Assembly (NCBI GenBank): GCA_022827325.1
Contig: JAJDTE010000213.1
Location: forward strand, 1-27,513
From: VYFG01 sp022827325
Lineage (GTDB): Bacteria; Pseudomonadota; Gammaproteobacteria; Arenicellales; Poriferihabitantaceae
Length of the DNA stretch: 27,513 nucleotides
Reading direction: 5' to 3'
In this document: positions 7,600 to 15,162 of the stretch, in pieces
Numbering within the stretch: the stretch's first letter is position 1
How the letters are laid out: every line of letters begins with the position of its first letter
The notes under the pieces: model-generated
Database searches by the model: none
What the model saw: the letters and a program-made list of their open reading frames with translations, nothing else
Told to the model about the DNA's origin: nothing
Position numbers and translations under genes: made by a program

Positions 7600-7690
7600 A
7601 TTTGAGCTCACGCCAGAAGAAGGACAGGACCTCCTCGACATTGTGGATTTGAATCCGAAAACCCGCCCACCCGGAACTGTGCCCTGTTGA
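7592..7690 (+). pseudogene. parE: ParE-family toxin, truncated after the N-terminus
   Basis: The ATG at 7592 overlaps the parD stop (ATGCCTAG), the usual parDE arrangement. The first 16-18 residues, MPRFELTPEEGQDLLDIV, fit the start of ParE/RelE-type toxins. After that the frame reads DLNPKTRPPGTVPC and stops, so about 80 residues of the roughly 95-residue toxin are gone. A deletion that joined the toxin start to unrelated DNA around 7645-7650 would explain this. The product would be inactive. The identity rests on the short N-terminus plus its position after parD. Confidence 0.55.
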
Positions 7691-7729
7691 GTTATCCGTA
7701 ACCTGATGAAATTTTTTGCAGGACTCCCG

Positions 7730-8005
7730 ATGAAGACAGTTGCCACAACCGGAGCTCATGAGGCCATGACGATTGACCGGGCAGTTTGGGTGGACCCAGG
7801 AAGGATGAGCGGCGCCCCCTGCTTCCGGGGTAGCCGGCTACCTGTCCAACAACTTTTCGACTGGCTTGCCGATGGCGTTTCCTTGGATGAATTTGTTGAG
7901 GAGTTCGAAATTGATCGGGACGCGGCCTCTGCCGTCCTGATGGCTGCCGGAAGTACGTTTTGTGCCCAAATCGATTGCAAGACCAAGCAAACCCAGCGCA
8001 CCTGA
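7730..8005 (+). CDS. DUF433-family protein, probable antitoxin
   Basis: The DUF433 domain is a small helix-turn-helix fold usually encoded just before a DUF5615 PIN-like toxin. The domain covers about residues 18-68 from this start: WVDPGRMSGAPCFRGSRLPV is the family hallmark, then QQLFDWLADGVSLDEFVEEF and a final helix. The tail from about residue 70 is Lys/Gln/Thr-rich and matches no family pattern; it may have been changed by a frameshift near 7945. I chose ATG 7730 (AGGA about 6 nt upstream); ATG 7706 and 7766 are alternatives, all outside the domain. It stands in the toxin-antitoxin island, with a decayed DUF5615 gene 12 nt downstream. Confidence 0.75.
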   Translation: MKTVATTGAHEAMTIDRAVWVDPGRMSGAPCFRGSRLPVQQLFDWLADGVSLDEFVEEFEIDRDAASAVLMAAGSTFCAQIDCKTKQTQRT

Positions 8006-8017
8006 TCCTGAATAGAA

Positions 8018-8227
8018 GTGAAGGCGCTTCTCGATGTCGGAGTATCGCGACGCCTGACACCCGCTCTCAATAAAGCGCTTGATGGAATCCCGATTCCGAT
8101 ACTGGCACATGCTTCGGAACGGGGAGTAGCTGGCCCGGGCATACGGGGAGGGATTTACTCCACTGCTCACGATGGGCACGGACTGAGTCAGGGGCGGTTC
8201 TCAGAACAACGCTGTCCGCAGAGGTTT
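8018..8227 (+). pseudogene. Decayed DUF5615-like (PIN-like) toxin
   Basis: From GTG 8018 the frame begins MKALLDVGVSRRLTPALNKA, close to the start of DUF5615 proteins (LLDxxLSRRL). The first frame loses family resemblance after about 37 codons. In another frame the end continues as AYGEGFTPLLTMGTD, like the GFxxLTxDxD core of the family, but is followed by an in-frame TGA and then VRGGSQNNAVRR. The gene therefore carries at least one frameshift (near 8130) and one nonsense codon. It follows the DUF433 gene by 12 nt, the usual order for such a pair. Family assignment from two short fragments is tentative. Confidence 0.45.
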
Positions 8228-8557
8228 CTATGAAACAATGGCCCTGGCCAGCCCCAGCACTTTTTGGATGATGTCCGTCGGCGCTGTTTCGATCAGCACC
8301 GCTCCTCTTTCCTCGAAATCCAGGGATTTGAGTTGATGAACCAACACAGACCCAGTGGTCACCAAGGATGTCGGAAGAACAACCTCGAGCCTCATGTGCC
8401 GGATGGTGCTGGTAATGGGGGCGACAACCGCAAATCCGGTGCGATCGTTGAAAATTCGCTTGGAAATCACAAAAGCGGGACGTCGCTTGATGATTTCTCT
8501 GCCGGCACTTGGATCAAAACTGAAATAGACAATATCGCCCTGATCGGGTACGTACAT
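8228..8557 (-). CDS. mazF: MazF/PemK-family endoribonuclease toxin
   Basis: MazF toxins cleave mRNA at short sequences and stop growth until bound by MazE. The 109 residues keep the family pattern: GDIVYFSFDPSAGRE (residues 8-21), the RRPAFVIS strand with the catalytic-type arginine R26, APITST with T49, and TGSVLVHQLKSLDF in the second half. The reading frame is intact. I start at ATG 8557, which overlaps the antitoxin stop (TGATG) and has AAGGAG 5 nt upstream; the TTG one codon earlier is less likely. It is the second gene of the operon after mazE. Its 3' end abuts the decayed DUF5615 gene on the other strand. Confidence 0.93.
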   Translation of the reverse strand: MYVPDQGDIVYFSFDPSAGREIIKRRPAFVISKRIFNDRTGFAVVAPITSTIRHMRLEVVLPTSLVTTGSVLVHQLKSLDFEERGAVLIETAPTDIIQKVLGLARAIVS

Positions 8558-8811
8558 CAAATCTCCTTGCCGACAGGGGGCGCATCTATCCAGGCACGGT
8601 CCTCAGCAGTCAGCGCGAAGCATTCCTTCGGACTGTTTTCCAGCAGTTCCTCCAGGGTCGGTTCCTCCAGAACGGGAGTAAGGACAATGCTGTTGTCCTG
8701 CAAGGTGAGCCCCAGCCTTGAGCCCACGGTCAGACCCAGCATCTGAATGATCGCTTTGGGTATGCTCACTATGTTGGCACCGCCGGATTGTCGAACGACA
8801 ATTTCAGTCAT
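8557..8811 (-). CDS. mazE: MazE-type antitoxin (AbrB/SpoVT DNA-binding domain)
   Basis: This 84-residue antitoxin neutralises MazF and represses its own promoter. Residues 1-47 form a swapped-hairpin AbrB domain (VVRQSGGANIVSIPKAII, then VGSRLGLTL and SIVLTP). Residues 48-84 are an acidic tail (LEEPTLEELLE, ending WIDAPPVGKEI) of the type that wraps around the toxin. The ATG at 8811 has GAGGAAG 5 nt upstream. It overlaps mazF by one base. A palindrome lies in its promoter and is probably its operator. Confidence 0.9.
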   Translation of the reverse strand: MTEIVVRQSGGANIVSIPKAIIQMLGLTVGSRLGLTLQDNSIVLTPVLEEPTLEELLENSPKECFALTAEDRAWIDAPPVGKEI

Positions 8812-8843
8812 GGGCTTCCTCAGATGCGAAGATATTTTACAAT

Positions 8844-8870
8844 AGTATAACTTTTAAGGTTATTTTTCAA
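8844..8870 (-). promoter_or_regulatory. mazEF promoter with palindromic operator
   Basis: On the minus strand TTGAAA (plus 8865-8870) and TATACT (plus 8844-8849) form a promoter with a short 15-bp spacer. A 17-bp near-perfect palindrome, ATAACTTTTAAGGTTAT (8847-8863, seven of eight pairs matching), fills the spacer and overlaps the -10 box. Binding there would block RNA polymerase, as expected for MazE/MazF autoregulation. Confidence 0.55.
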
Positions 8871-9379
8871 GATCTAGTTTATCCTTCGAAAGGCATGCAG
8901 TGGATGAATTGAAAAGGCGTTGCCTCATCTTTGCTGTCCATTTCATCATTATCGCCAGGCATCAGTCCGGTTTGCCGGGATCCAGGGCACTCATGATCCA
9001 CGCCGTGAGAACAAATGTCAGCGACTTGGGAGAATGCGGAGAGCTCTCGTAATGATATTTACGCTATATGTGAAAATCACTGGATACCTTCTTGGGTTGC
9101 CTTCGTAGCGGGAAGCGAATATTAGTCACTCCGGGAAATATCCGGATGGACGGGATTCTTAATCATGTTGATAAGGCTTATCGACCCGCATATCATTATT
9201 GGAACCTTGGATGAGAGATACAACGAGAGTGAACGGCAACTTTGAAAGCTACAGGAAGTAAGTGATCCCATCTGCTATTGATACAAACCTCATCGGCATC
9301 CTGCGTTACACTTTGACCCGAAGATTCGATTCCGGGTAGACGACCGGCGCGTCCCTCGCGCCAAAGACCGACTGCAGCA
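8871..9379. other. AT-richer intergenic stretch between mazEF and coaBC
   Basis: About 500 bp without a supportable gene on either strand. The short open frames have no ribosome site or family resemblance. Visible structure: an imperfect inverted repeat TCCGG...CCGGA at 9130-9146, a palindrome TTGATAAGGCTTATCGA at 9168-9184 (GATAAG-G-CTTATC perfect), and a hairpin GGCGCG-TCCCT-CGCGCC at 9346-9362 just before coaBC. The composition resembles the toxin-antitoxin island more than the housekeeping genes, so it may be the island's right border with decayed DNA. Confidence 0.45.
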
Positions 9380-10600
9380 TTGTCCAAGAACGCCACAACC
9401 CATCACCGCAACCGGCGCGTCCTCGTCGGCGTGACCGGCGGGATCGCGGCCTACAAGTCCCCTGAACTCGTCAGGCGGCTGATCGACCGGGGCTGCGAAG
9501 TGCGCGTTGTCATGACCCGGGGGGCGGGTGCCTTCATCACCCCGCTGACGCTGCAGGCCGTCAGCGGCCATCCCGTGCACGAACACCTCCTCGATGCGGA
9601 TGCGGAGTCCGGCATGGGCCACATCGAACTGGCACGGTGGGCGGAACTCGTCGTGGTGGCGCCTGCCACGGCCAATTTCATTGCCAGGATCGCCCACGGC
9701 CAGGCCGACGACCTGCTGACCACGCTGGCCCTCGCCACAACTGCGGAGGTTGCGGTAGCGCCGGCCATGAACCGGCAGATGTGGCTTCATCCGGCCACCC
9801 AGGCCAACCTGGACATCCTGCGCTCACGGGACATCCAAATCATCGGACCCGGCAGCGGCGATCAGGCCTGCGGTGAAACGGGTCCGGGGCGCATGACCGA
9901 GCCGGAGGAAATCGCCTCGCTGCTGTCAGGCGACCCGCCCGACCTGGCCTATGCCGGCAGGCGGCTCCTGGTGACCGCCGGCCCGACCTGGGAGGCGCTG
10001 GATCCGGTCCGCGGCATCACCAATCACAGTTCCGGGAAGATGGGCTATGCCCTGGCGGCGGCGGCGGCGGACCAGGGGGCCGAGGTGATCCTGGTGAGCG
10101 GGCCGGTGCACCTGCAGGTACCGGCGGGCGTGCGCCGCATCGACGTGCGGTCCGCGGATGAAATGCTCGCAGCGGTGCTGGAGAATGTGGCGGGCACGGA
10201 CGTGTTCGTTTCGGTGGCGGCCGTGTCGGATTTCAGGCCGGCCCGGCCGGCGGAACACAAGATCAAGAAGTCCCCGGGGGAGGACACCATGACGCTCTCG
10301 CTGGTGCGCAATCCCGATATCCTGGCGACGGTGGCGGCGCTGGATTCGCCGCCCTTCACGGTGGGGTTCGCCGCCGAGACCCGCGACACCCTGGCAAACG
10401 CCCGGGACAAGCTGGCGGGCAAGGGCGTGGACGTGATCGCGGCCAACGACGTGGGCGGCGCCGACAGCGCCTTCGACAGTGACAGCAACACGGTGACCCT
10501 GGTCCATGCCGGGGGGGAAATCCCCATACCGACCGCGGACAAGTATGCCGTTGCCGTGGACATGCTCAGGGAGATCGACAGGCTGCTGACCGGGGAATGA
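9380..10600 (+). CDS. coaBC: Bifunctional phosphopantothenoylcysteine decarboxylase / phosphopantothenate-cysteine ligase
   Basis: CoaBC carries out two steps of coenzyme A synthesis: CTP-dependent joining of cysteine to phosphopantothenate (C-terminal CoaB) and FMN-dependent decarboxylation (N-terminal CoaC). The length is 406 residues, the same as E. coli. CoaC features: VGVTGGIAAYK at 16-26, active histidine H81 in GHIEL, PAMN at 128-131, and the catalytic cysteine C164 in GDQACGETGPGRM. CoaB begins near residue 195 with LLVTAGPTWEALDPVRGITN and continues with SVAAVSDFRP and the lysine-rich HKIKK loop. The start appears to be TTG 9380: it gives a normal N-terminus and no ATG or GTG fits better, but there is no clear ribosome site. 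It overlaps dut by ATGA. Confidence 0.96.
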   Translation: MSKNATTHHRNRRVLVGVTGGIAAYKSPELVRRLIDRGCEVRVVMTRGAGAFITPLTLQAVSGHPVHEHLLDADAESGMGHIELARWAELVVVAPATANFIARIAHGQADDLLTTLALATTAEVAVAPAMNRQMWLHPATQANLDILRSRDIQIIGPGSGDQACGETGPGRMTEPEEIASLLSGDPPDLAYAGRRLLVTAGPTWEALDPVRGITNHSSGKMGYALAAAAADQGAEVILVSGPVHLQVPAGVRRIDVRSADEMLAAVLENVAGTDVFVSVAAVSDFRPARPAEHKIKKSPGEDTMTLSLVRNPDILATVAALDSPPFTVGFAAETRDTLANARDKLAGKGVDVIAANDVGGADSAFDSDSNTVTLVHAGGEIPIPTADKYAVAVDMLREIDRLLTGE

Positions 10601-11055
10601 AGAGAAAAATCGCGCTCCGGATCCTGGATCCCAGGGTGGAGGCCGAATACGGCCTGCCGGAATATGCCACCGAGGGCTCCGCCGGGCTCGACCTGCGGGC
10701 CTGCATCGACGACCCGCTGGAACTGCGGCCCGGACAGGCCGAACTGATCCCCACTGGCATTGCCATCCACATCGGGGATCCCGGGCTTGCCGCCGTGATC
10801 CTGCCCCGCTCCGGGCTCGGCCACAAGCACGGCATCGTGCTGGGGAACCTGACCGGGTTGATCGATTCCGACTACCAGGGGCAGCTGTTCGTTTCCTGCT
10901 GGAACCGCGGCAGCACGACATTCACCGTCCACCCCGGCGACCGGATCGCGCAGCTGGTCCTGGTGCCCGTGGTGCAGGCGGAATTTGAAATCGTCGCGTC
11001 GTTCAGCGAAAGCCGGCGGGCCGAGGGGGGATTCGGTTCCACGGGCTCCGGCTGA
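10597..11055 (+). CDS. dut: Deoxyuridine 5'-triphosphate nucleotidohydrolase (dUTPase)
   Basis: Dut hydrolyses dUTP to dUMP and pyrophosphate, which keeps uracil out of DNA and supplies the precursor of dTMP. The 152-residue protein contains all five motifs of the trimeric family: AGLDLRA (29-35), PRSGLG (70-75), GLIDSDYQG (87-95) with the catalytic-type aspartate, GDRIAQLV (114-121) and the C-terminal RAEGGFGSTG (141-150) that closes over the substrate. The ATG at 10597 overlaps the coaBC stop as ATGA, so translation is coupled. coaBC-dut is a conserved gammaproteobacterial pair. It converges on metY with a 37-nt gap. Confidence 0.97.
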   Translation: MKRKIALRILDPRVEAEYGLPEYATEGSAGLDLRACIDDPLELRPGQAELIPTGIAIHIGDPGLAAVILPRSGLGHKHGIVLGNLTGLIDSDYQGQLFVSCWNRGSTTFTVHPGDRIAQLVLVPVVQAEFEIVASFSESRRAEGGFGSTGSG

Positions 11056-11092
11056 GCCGGGGCCCGCGACAGAACGGCGTTCGCCGGCCGGG

Positions 11093-12379
11093 TCATGCGG
11101 CCGACGAACCGAGCGCCTGGTCGATATCCCAGAGGATGTCGTCGATGTTCTCCAGGCCCACGGAAATGCGGATCATGTCGTCGGAGATGCCCGCCCTGAC
11201 GAGTTCCTCCTCGTTCAGCTGGCGGTGTGTGGTGGAGGCGGGATGGATGATCAGGGTCTTCGCATCGCCGACGTTGGCCAGGTGGCTCATGAAATTCGCA
11301 TTCTCGATGAACCGCATGCCGGCATCGCCGCCGCCCCGGATGCCGAAGGTCAGGATGGAGCCGGCCCCCCTGGGAAGATACTTCTTCCCCAGGGCGTAAT
11401 AGGGGCTGTCGGGGTCCCCGGCAAACTTGACCCAGCTGACCGCGGGATGGGACTTGAGGAATTCGGCCACGCGCTGCCCGTTCTCCACGTGCCGTTCCAT
11501 CCGGATCGGCAGGGTCTCCAGGCCCTGCAGCATGGTCCAGGCGTTGAAGGGGCTCATCGTCGGACCCAGGGTGCGCAGGGTTTCGCAGCGTACCTTCATG
11601 GTAAAGCCGAAATCGCCGAAGGTTTCGTAGAAGCGCACGCCGTGATAGCCCTCGGAGGGCTGGGTCATGTCCGGGTAGTTGCCGTTGTCCCAGGGAAACT
11701 TGCCGGATTCGACGATCACGCCTCCCATGGAGGTGCCGTGTCCGCAGATGAACTTGGTGGCACTGTGGACCACCACGTCGACGCCGTGTTCGAAGGGGCG
11801 GCAGAGATAGGGCGAGGCGAAGGTGTTGTCGATGACCAGGGCGATGCCGTGCGCATGGGCGATTTCGGCCACCGCCTCGAGGTCGAGGACATTGTTGTTC
11901 GGATTGCCGATGGTTTCCCCGTAGATGATTCGGGTCCGGTCGGTAATGGCGCGGGCGAAGTTCTGCGGATCGTCCGGGTCCACGAACGTGGTCCGTATCC
12001 CCATGCGCTTGAAGGTGACGGCGAACTGCGAGACGGTGCCGCCGTAGAGCGTGCTCGCGGAAACGATCTCGTCGCCTTCCTTGAGCAGGGTCAAAAGGGC
12101 GGTCATCTGTGCGGCCATCCCGGTGCTGGTGGCGACCGCGGCGCGTCCGCCCTCCAGGGCGGCCATGCGCTCCTCGAACATCGCGGTGGTGGGGTTGCTG
12201 AGCCGGGTGTAGATGTTGCCGAATGTCTGCAGGTTGAAGAGGCTGGCTGCGTGGTCGGTGTCGTCGAACACGTAGGAGGCGGTCTGGTGGATGGGAGCCG
12301 CCCGTGCAGCCGTCGAGGGATCCGGCAGCTGTCCGGCGTGCAGGCAGAGGGTCTCGAACCCGAATTCTCTGTCGCTCAT
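11093..12379 (-). CDS. metY: O-acetylhomoserine sulfhydrylase (aminocarboxypropyltransferase), PLP-dependent
   Basis: MetY makes homocysteine directly from O-acetylhomoserine and sulfide. The 428-residue length is typical; cystathionine gamma-synthases are about 40 residues shorter. The Cys/Met-metabolism PLP fold is clear: TLCLHAGQLPDP at the N-terminus, YTRLSNPTTAMFEERMAALE (58-76), STGMAA, the PLP aspartate in VIDNTFASPYLC (D184), and the Schiff-base lysine K209 in VVHSATKFICGHG. The phrase SMGGVIVESGKFPW and the C-terminal SVGLENIDDILWDIDQAL are characteristic of the O-acetylhomoserine branch. The ATG is at 12379. It follows the CoA-binding protein gene by 11 nt in one operon. Confidence 0.94.
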   Translation of the reverse strand: MSDREFGFETLCLHAGQLPDPSTAARAAPIHQTASYVFDDTDHAASLFNLQTFGNIYTRLSNPTTAMFEERMAALEGGRAAVATSTGMAAQMTALLTLLKEGDEIVSASTLYGGTVSQFAVTFKRMGIRTTFVDPDDPQNFARAITDRTRIIYGETIGNPNNNVLDLEAVAEIAHAHGIALVIDNTFASPYLCRPFEHGVDVVVHSATKFICGHGTSMGGVIVESGKFPWDNGNYPDMTQPSEGYHGVRFYETFGDFGFTMKVRCETLRTLGPTMSPFNAWTMLQGLETLPIRMERHVENGQRVAEFLKSHPAVSWVKFAGDPDSPYYALGKKYLPRGAGSILTFGIRGGGDAGMRFIENANFMSHLANVGDAKTLIIHPASTTHRQLNEEELVRAGISDDMIRISVGLENIDDILWDIDQALGSSAA

Positions 12380-12390
12380 GGTCAGGGGTT

Positions 12391-12861
12391 TCAGTTTGCG
12401 ATGTATTTGCTGCGGTGACTGGTGATCACCTTGGTATTGACGCCCACGAAGTTGAGGCCGCCGAAGATCCGGGCATGCTCGATCTTCACGCAGTGGTTCT
12501 GGACGAACTCAAGGCCCGCGTCGCGGGCGATGTCCCCGGCTTCGCCGTTTTCGATGCCAAGCTGGAGCCAGATCACGCTGGCGCCGATGTCGGCAGCCTG
12601 GCGGGCGTAGGCGGGGGTGGTATCCGGTTTCTGGAAGATGTCCACCAGGTCCACCGGCTCCGGAATGGAAGCCAGGTCGGGATAGCACTTCTCCCCCAGG
12701 ATTTCCTCGTAGTTCGGATTGACCGGAATGATGCGGTAGCCGTGCTCCTGCATGTACTTGGCGGCGAAAAAGCTCGGCCGGTACCAGTTACCGGACAGGC
12801 CCACCACGGCCAGGGTGCGGTGCTCGGCGAGGATGCGGCGGAGTGTTGGGGTATCGGACAT
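12391..12861 (-). CDS. CoA-binding domain protein (YccU type)
   Basis: A 156-residue protein with a Rossmann-like CoA-binding domain alone, as in E. coli YccU. The domain begins at about residue 15 with TLAVVGLSGNWYRPSFFAAK, goes on with GYRIIPVNPNYEEILGEKCY, and has VDLVDIFQKPD and VIWLQLGIEN in the second half. The exact function of the family is not known; related domains occur in succinyl-CoA synthetase. It is upstream of metY with 11 nt between them, an association seen in several bacterial groups (recollection), suggesting a link to acylated homoserine or to CoA status. The ATG at 12861 is 71 bp from the divergent acyl-CoA synthetase. Confidence 0.88.
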   Translation of the reverse strand: MSDTPTLRRILAEHRTLAVVGLSGNWYRPSFFAAKYMQEHGYRIIPVNPNYEEILGEKCYPDLASIPEPVDLVDIFQKPDTTPAYARQAADIGASVIWLQLGIENGEAGDIARDAGLEFVQNHCVKIEHARIFGGLNFVGVNTKVITSHRSKYIAN

Positions 12862-12932
12862 TGTGTGCCTTCGGGTGTCCTGTGTTCGACAAAGCCGGTA
12901 TTATCATGTACCACAACCATTCAGGCAAAGCC

Positions 12933-14579
12933 ATGAGTCAAGCGGGGCAGGGTTTGTATGCACAGGGTCTGGACCGGTGCGCGGCCAATTATGCGCCGCT
13001 GTCGCCGATCGACTTCCTGGACCGCTCGGCCAGGGTGTACCCGGACCATGCCGCGCTGGTGGACGGCGATGTCCGCCGCACCTGGCGGGAAACCCGCGAC
13101 CGCTGCCGCCGTCTCGCCTCCGCGCTCCGCCGCCGCGGCGTCGGCCGCGACGATACCGTCGCCATCATCGCCCCGAACAGTGCCGCCATCTTCGAGGCGC
13201 ACTATGGCGTTCCGATGGCCGGTGCTGTGCTCAACGCCATCAACACGAGACTCGATGCGGACACCGTGACCTTTATCCTGGCCCATGGCGAGGCCCGGGT
13301 GTTCATGGTGGATGCGGAACTCGCGGAACTGGGGCTGAAGGCGTGGATGGGGCTGCCCGGCGAGGTGCGCGAGCACATCCTGCTGGTAGGCATACCGGTT
13401 GCGGGCCTTGAAAATGTCGAGGGCGCCCTGGACTACGAGGCGCTGCTGGCGGAGGGCGACCCCGGCGACGACCTGCCGGATGTGGCGGACGAATGGGACG
13501 CGATCACTCTCAACTACACCTCCGGCACCACGGGCAATCCCAAGGGCGTGGTGTACCACCACCGCGGCGCCTATCTGAATGCCCTGAGCAACGCGGTGGG
13601 CTGGAACATGCCCCACCACGCGGTCTACCTGTGGACCCTGCCGATGTTCCACTGCAACGGCTGGTGTTTTCCCTGGACCCTGGCCGCCATCGCCGGCACC
13701 AGCGTCTGCCTGCGCGCCGTCAACGCGGGCGCCATCTACGCCGCCATTGCCGAGCACGGGGTCACGCATTTCTGCGGCGCGCCCATCATCATGAACATGC
13801 TGGTCAATGCCGAGCCGGAAGAGCGCAGGACGTTCGACCGGACCGTGAACATGATGACGGCGGCCGCGCCGCCGCCGGCAGCCGTGCTGCGTGCCATGGC
13901 GGAGGCCGGATTCCACGTGACCCATGTGTACGGGTTGACGGAAACCTATGGCCCCGCGGTGATCTGCGCCTGGAAACCGGAATGGGACCTGTTGGATCCG
14001 GCGGACAGCGCGGCGGTGAAATCCAGGCAGGGGGTGGCCTACCATGCCCTCCAGGGGCTCGAGGTGATGAACCCGGAGACCATGGAACCGGTCGCGGCCG
14101 ACGGCCAGGAGATGGGGGAGACCATGTTCCGCGGCAACATCGTCATGAAGGGATACCTGAAGAACCCGGAGGCGACCCGGGAGGCGTTTGCGGGGGGCTG
14201 GTTCCATTCCGGGGACCTCGGCGTGATGCAGCCGGACCATTACCTGCAGCTCAAGGACCGCTCCAAGGACATCATCATCTCGGGGGGCGAGAACATCTCG
14301 TCCATCGAGGTCGAGGATTGCCTGTACCGGCATCCCGCGGTGTCCGAGGCGGCCGTGGTGGCGAAGCCGGACGAAAAGTGGGGGGAGACCCCCTGCGCGT
14401 TCGTGACGCTCAAACCCGGCGCCGCTGCCGACGAACGGGAAATCATCGACTTCTGCCGCGACAACCTGGCGCACTACAAGTGCCCGAAAACCGTCATATT
14501 CGGGGAGCTCCCGAAGACCTCCACCGGTAAAATCCAGAAATTCCATTTGCGCGACCGATTGATCTCATCCACGGAGTAA
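12933..14579 (+). CDS. AMP-forming acyl-CoA synthetase (AlkK/DmdB-like)
   Basis: The protein (548 residues) activates a carboxylic acid to its CoA thioester through an acyl-AMP. The phosphate-binding motif TSGTTGNPKG is at 196-205, YGLTETYGP is the A5 motif in the middle, WFHSGDLG and DRSKDIIISGGENISS mark the hinge region, and the catalytic lysine is K533 in PKTSTGKIQKF. The overall pattern (SPIDFLDRSA... near the N-terminus) is that of medium-chain fatty-acyl and 3-methylmercaptopropionyl-CoA ligases; the substrate cannot be decided from sequence. I start at ATG 12933, which fits the family N-terminus; ATG 12906 would add nine residues. The next gene begins 4 nt after the stop. Confidence 0.92.
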   Translation: MSQAGQGLYAQGLDRCAANYAPLSPIDFLDRSARVYPDHAALVDGDVRRTWRETRDRCRRLASALRRRGVGRDDTVAIIAPNSAAIFEAHYGVPMAGAVLNAINTRLDADTVTFILAHGEARVFMVDAELAELGLKAWMGLPGEVREHILLVGIPVAGLENVEGALDYEALLAEGDPGDDLPDVADEWDAITLNYTSGTTGNPKGVVYHHRGAYLNALSNAVGWNMPHHAVYLWTLPMFHCNGWCFPWTLAAIAGTSVCLRAVNAGAIYAAIAEHGVTHFCGAPIIMNMLVNAEPEERRTFDRTVNMMTAAAPPPAAVLRAMAEAGFHVTHVYGLTETYGPAVICAWKPEWDLLDPADSAAVKSRQGVAYHALQGLEVMNPETMEPVAADGQEMGETMFRGNIVMKGYLKNPEATREAFAGGWFHSGDLGVMQPDHYLQLKDRSKDIIISGGENISSIEVEDCLYRHPAVSEAAVVAKPDEKWGETPCAFVTLKPGAAADEREIIDFCRDNLAHYKCPKTVIFGELPKTSTGKIQKFHLRDRLISSTE

Positions 14580-14583
14580 CGCC

Positions 14584-15084
14584 ATGTCCACCTTCAAGCA
14601 GGTTTTCGAACACAAGCGGGAAATTCTGCGGAACCGCCCCGACAAGACCCGCGCGGAAGTACACGCGGACAGCCGCCTGGTGGAGGCCTTCCGCAGTCAC
14701 GTCCGGGTGCGCGATTTCGAGGTGGTCGTGGACCAGCCCGGGAACATGGCCAGCACCGACCGCGGGCCAAGGCCCAGCGAGTATGTCCTCGCCGCCCTGG
14801 CCGCCTGCCACGAGGTCACCTACCGTCTGTACGCGGACGCCATGGACATCGATCTCAAGGATGTCGCCGTCAGCGTGACCGGGGTGTCGGACGCCAGGGG
14901 ATTCTTTGCCCTGGACGGGGACGTCCCCGCCGGGTTCAGCGAGGTACACGGCACCATTTCCATAGACAGCGATGCCAGCGACGAGGATATAGAGCGCCTG
15001 CGGCAGGCCGTGAACAGGCACTGCCCGGTGCTGGACGATCTGCAAAAACCCGTTCCGGTGGACTTGCAGATCAAGCGGGTGTAG
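14584..15084 (+). CDS. OsmC/Ohr-family protein
   Basis: A 166-residue protein of the OsmC family of thiol peroxidases. The two redox cysteines of the family are present: C75 in ALAACHEVTYRL and C147 in NRHCPVLDDL. The segment GPRPSEYVLAALAACHEV is the usual substrate pocket helix, and QKPVPVDLQI closes the fold. In characterised members these cysteines reduce organic hydroperoxides. The ATG at 14584 lies 4 nt after the acyl-CoA synthetase stop, with GGAG overlapping the end of that gene, so the two are co-translated. A role in protecting lipid or thioester metabolism from peroxides is plausible but inferred. Confidence 0.9.
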   Translation: MSTFKQVFEHKREILRNRPDKTRAEVHADSRLVEAFRSHVRVRDFEVVVDQPGNMASTDRGPRPSEYVLAALAACHEVTYRLYADAMDIDLKDVAVSVTGVSDARGFFALDGDVPAGFSEVHGTISIDSDASDEDIERLRQAVNRHCPVLDDLQKPVPVDLQIKRV

Positions 15085-15085
15085 T

Positions 15086-15142
15086 CCGGGGCACATGGCC
15101 CCGGTATCGCGCCACCCCCGGCACGGGGCCCGGGATGGCGCG
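15086..15142. terminator. Two GC-rich hairpins between convergent genes
   Basis: CCGGGGC-ACATG-GCCCCGG (15086-15104) is a perfect 7-bp stem with a 5-nt loop. It is followed by a second stem pairing CGCGCCA (15108-15114) with TGGCGCG (15136-15142) around a CCCC/GGGG inner pairing. They fill the 78-bp gap between the convergent OsmC and binding-protein genes. There is no T tract, so this may be a bidirectional transcript end rather than a classical intrinsic terminator. Confidence 0.45.
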
Positions 15143-15162
15143 TCCGGCGGATGGCCTGTCGG

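Noticed and set aside
8920..9108. A 62-codon frame on the plus strand after mazEF
   Set aside because: No ribosome site, no family resemblance and a composition like the surrounding non-coding DNA.
10985..12418. A 477-codon plus-strand frame opposite metY
   Set aside because: Antisense shadow of metY with His/Gly/Val-rich sequence typical of reversed codons and no recognisable domain.
12921..14546. A 541-codon minus-strand frame opposite the acyl-CoA synthetase
   Set aside because: Antisense shadow; all ligase motifs are on the plus strand.
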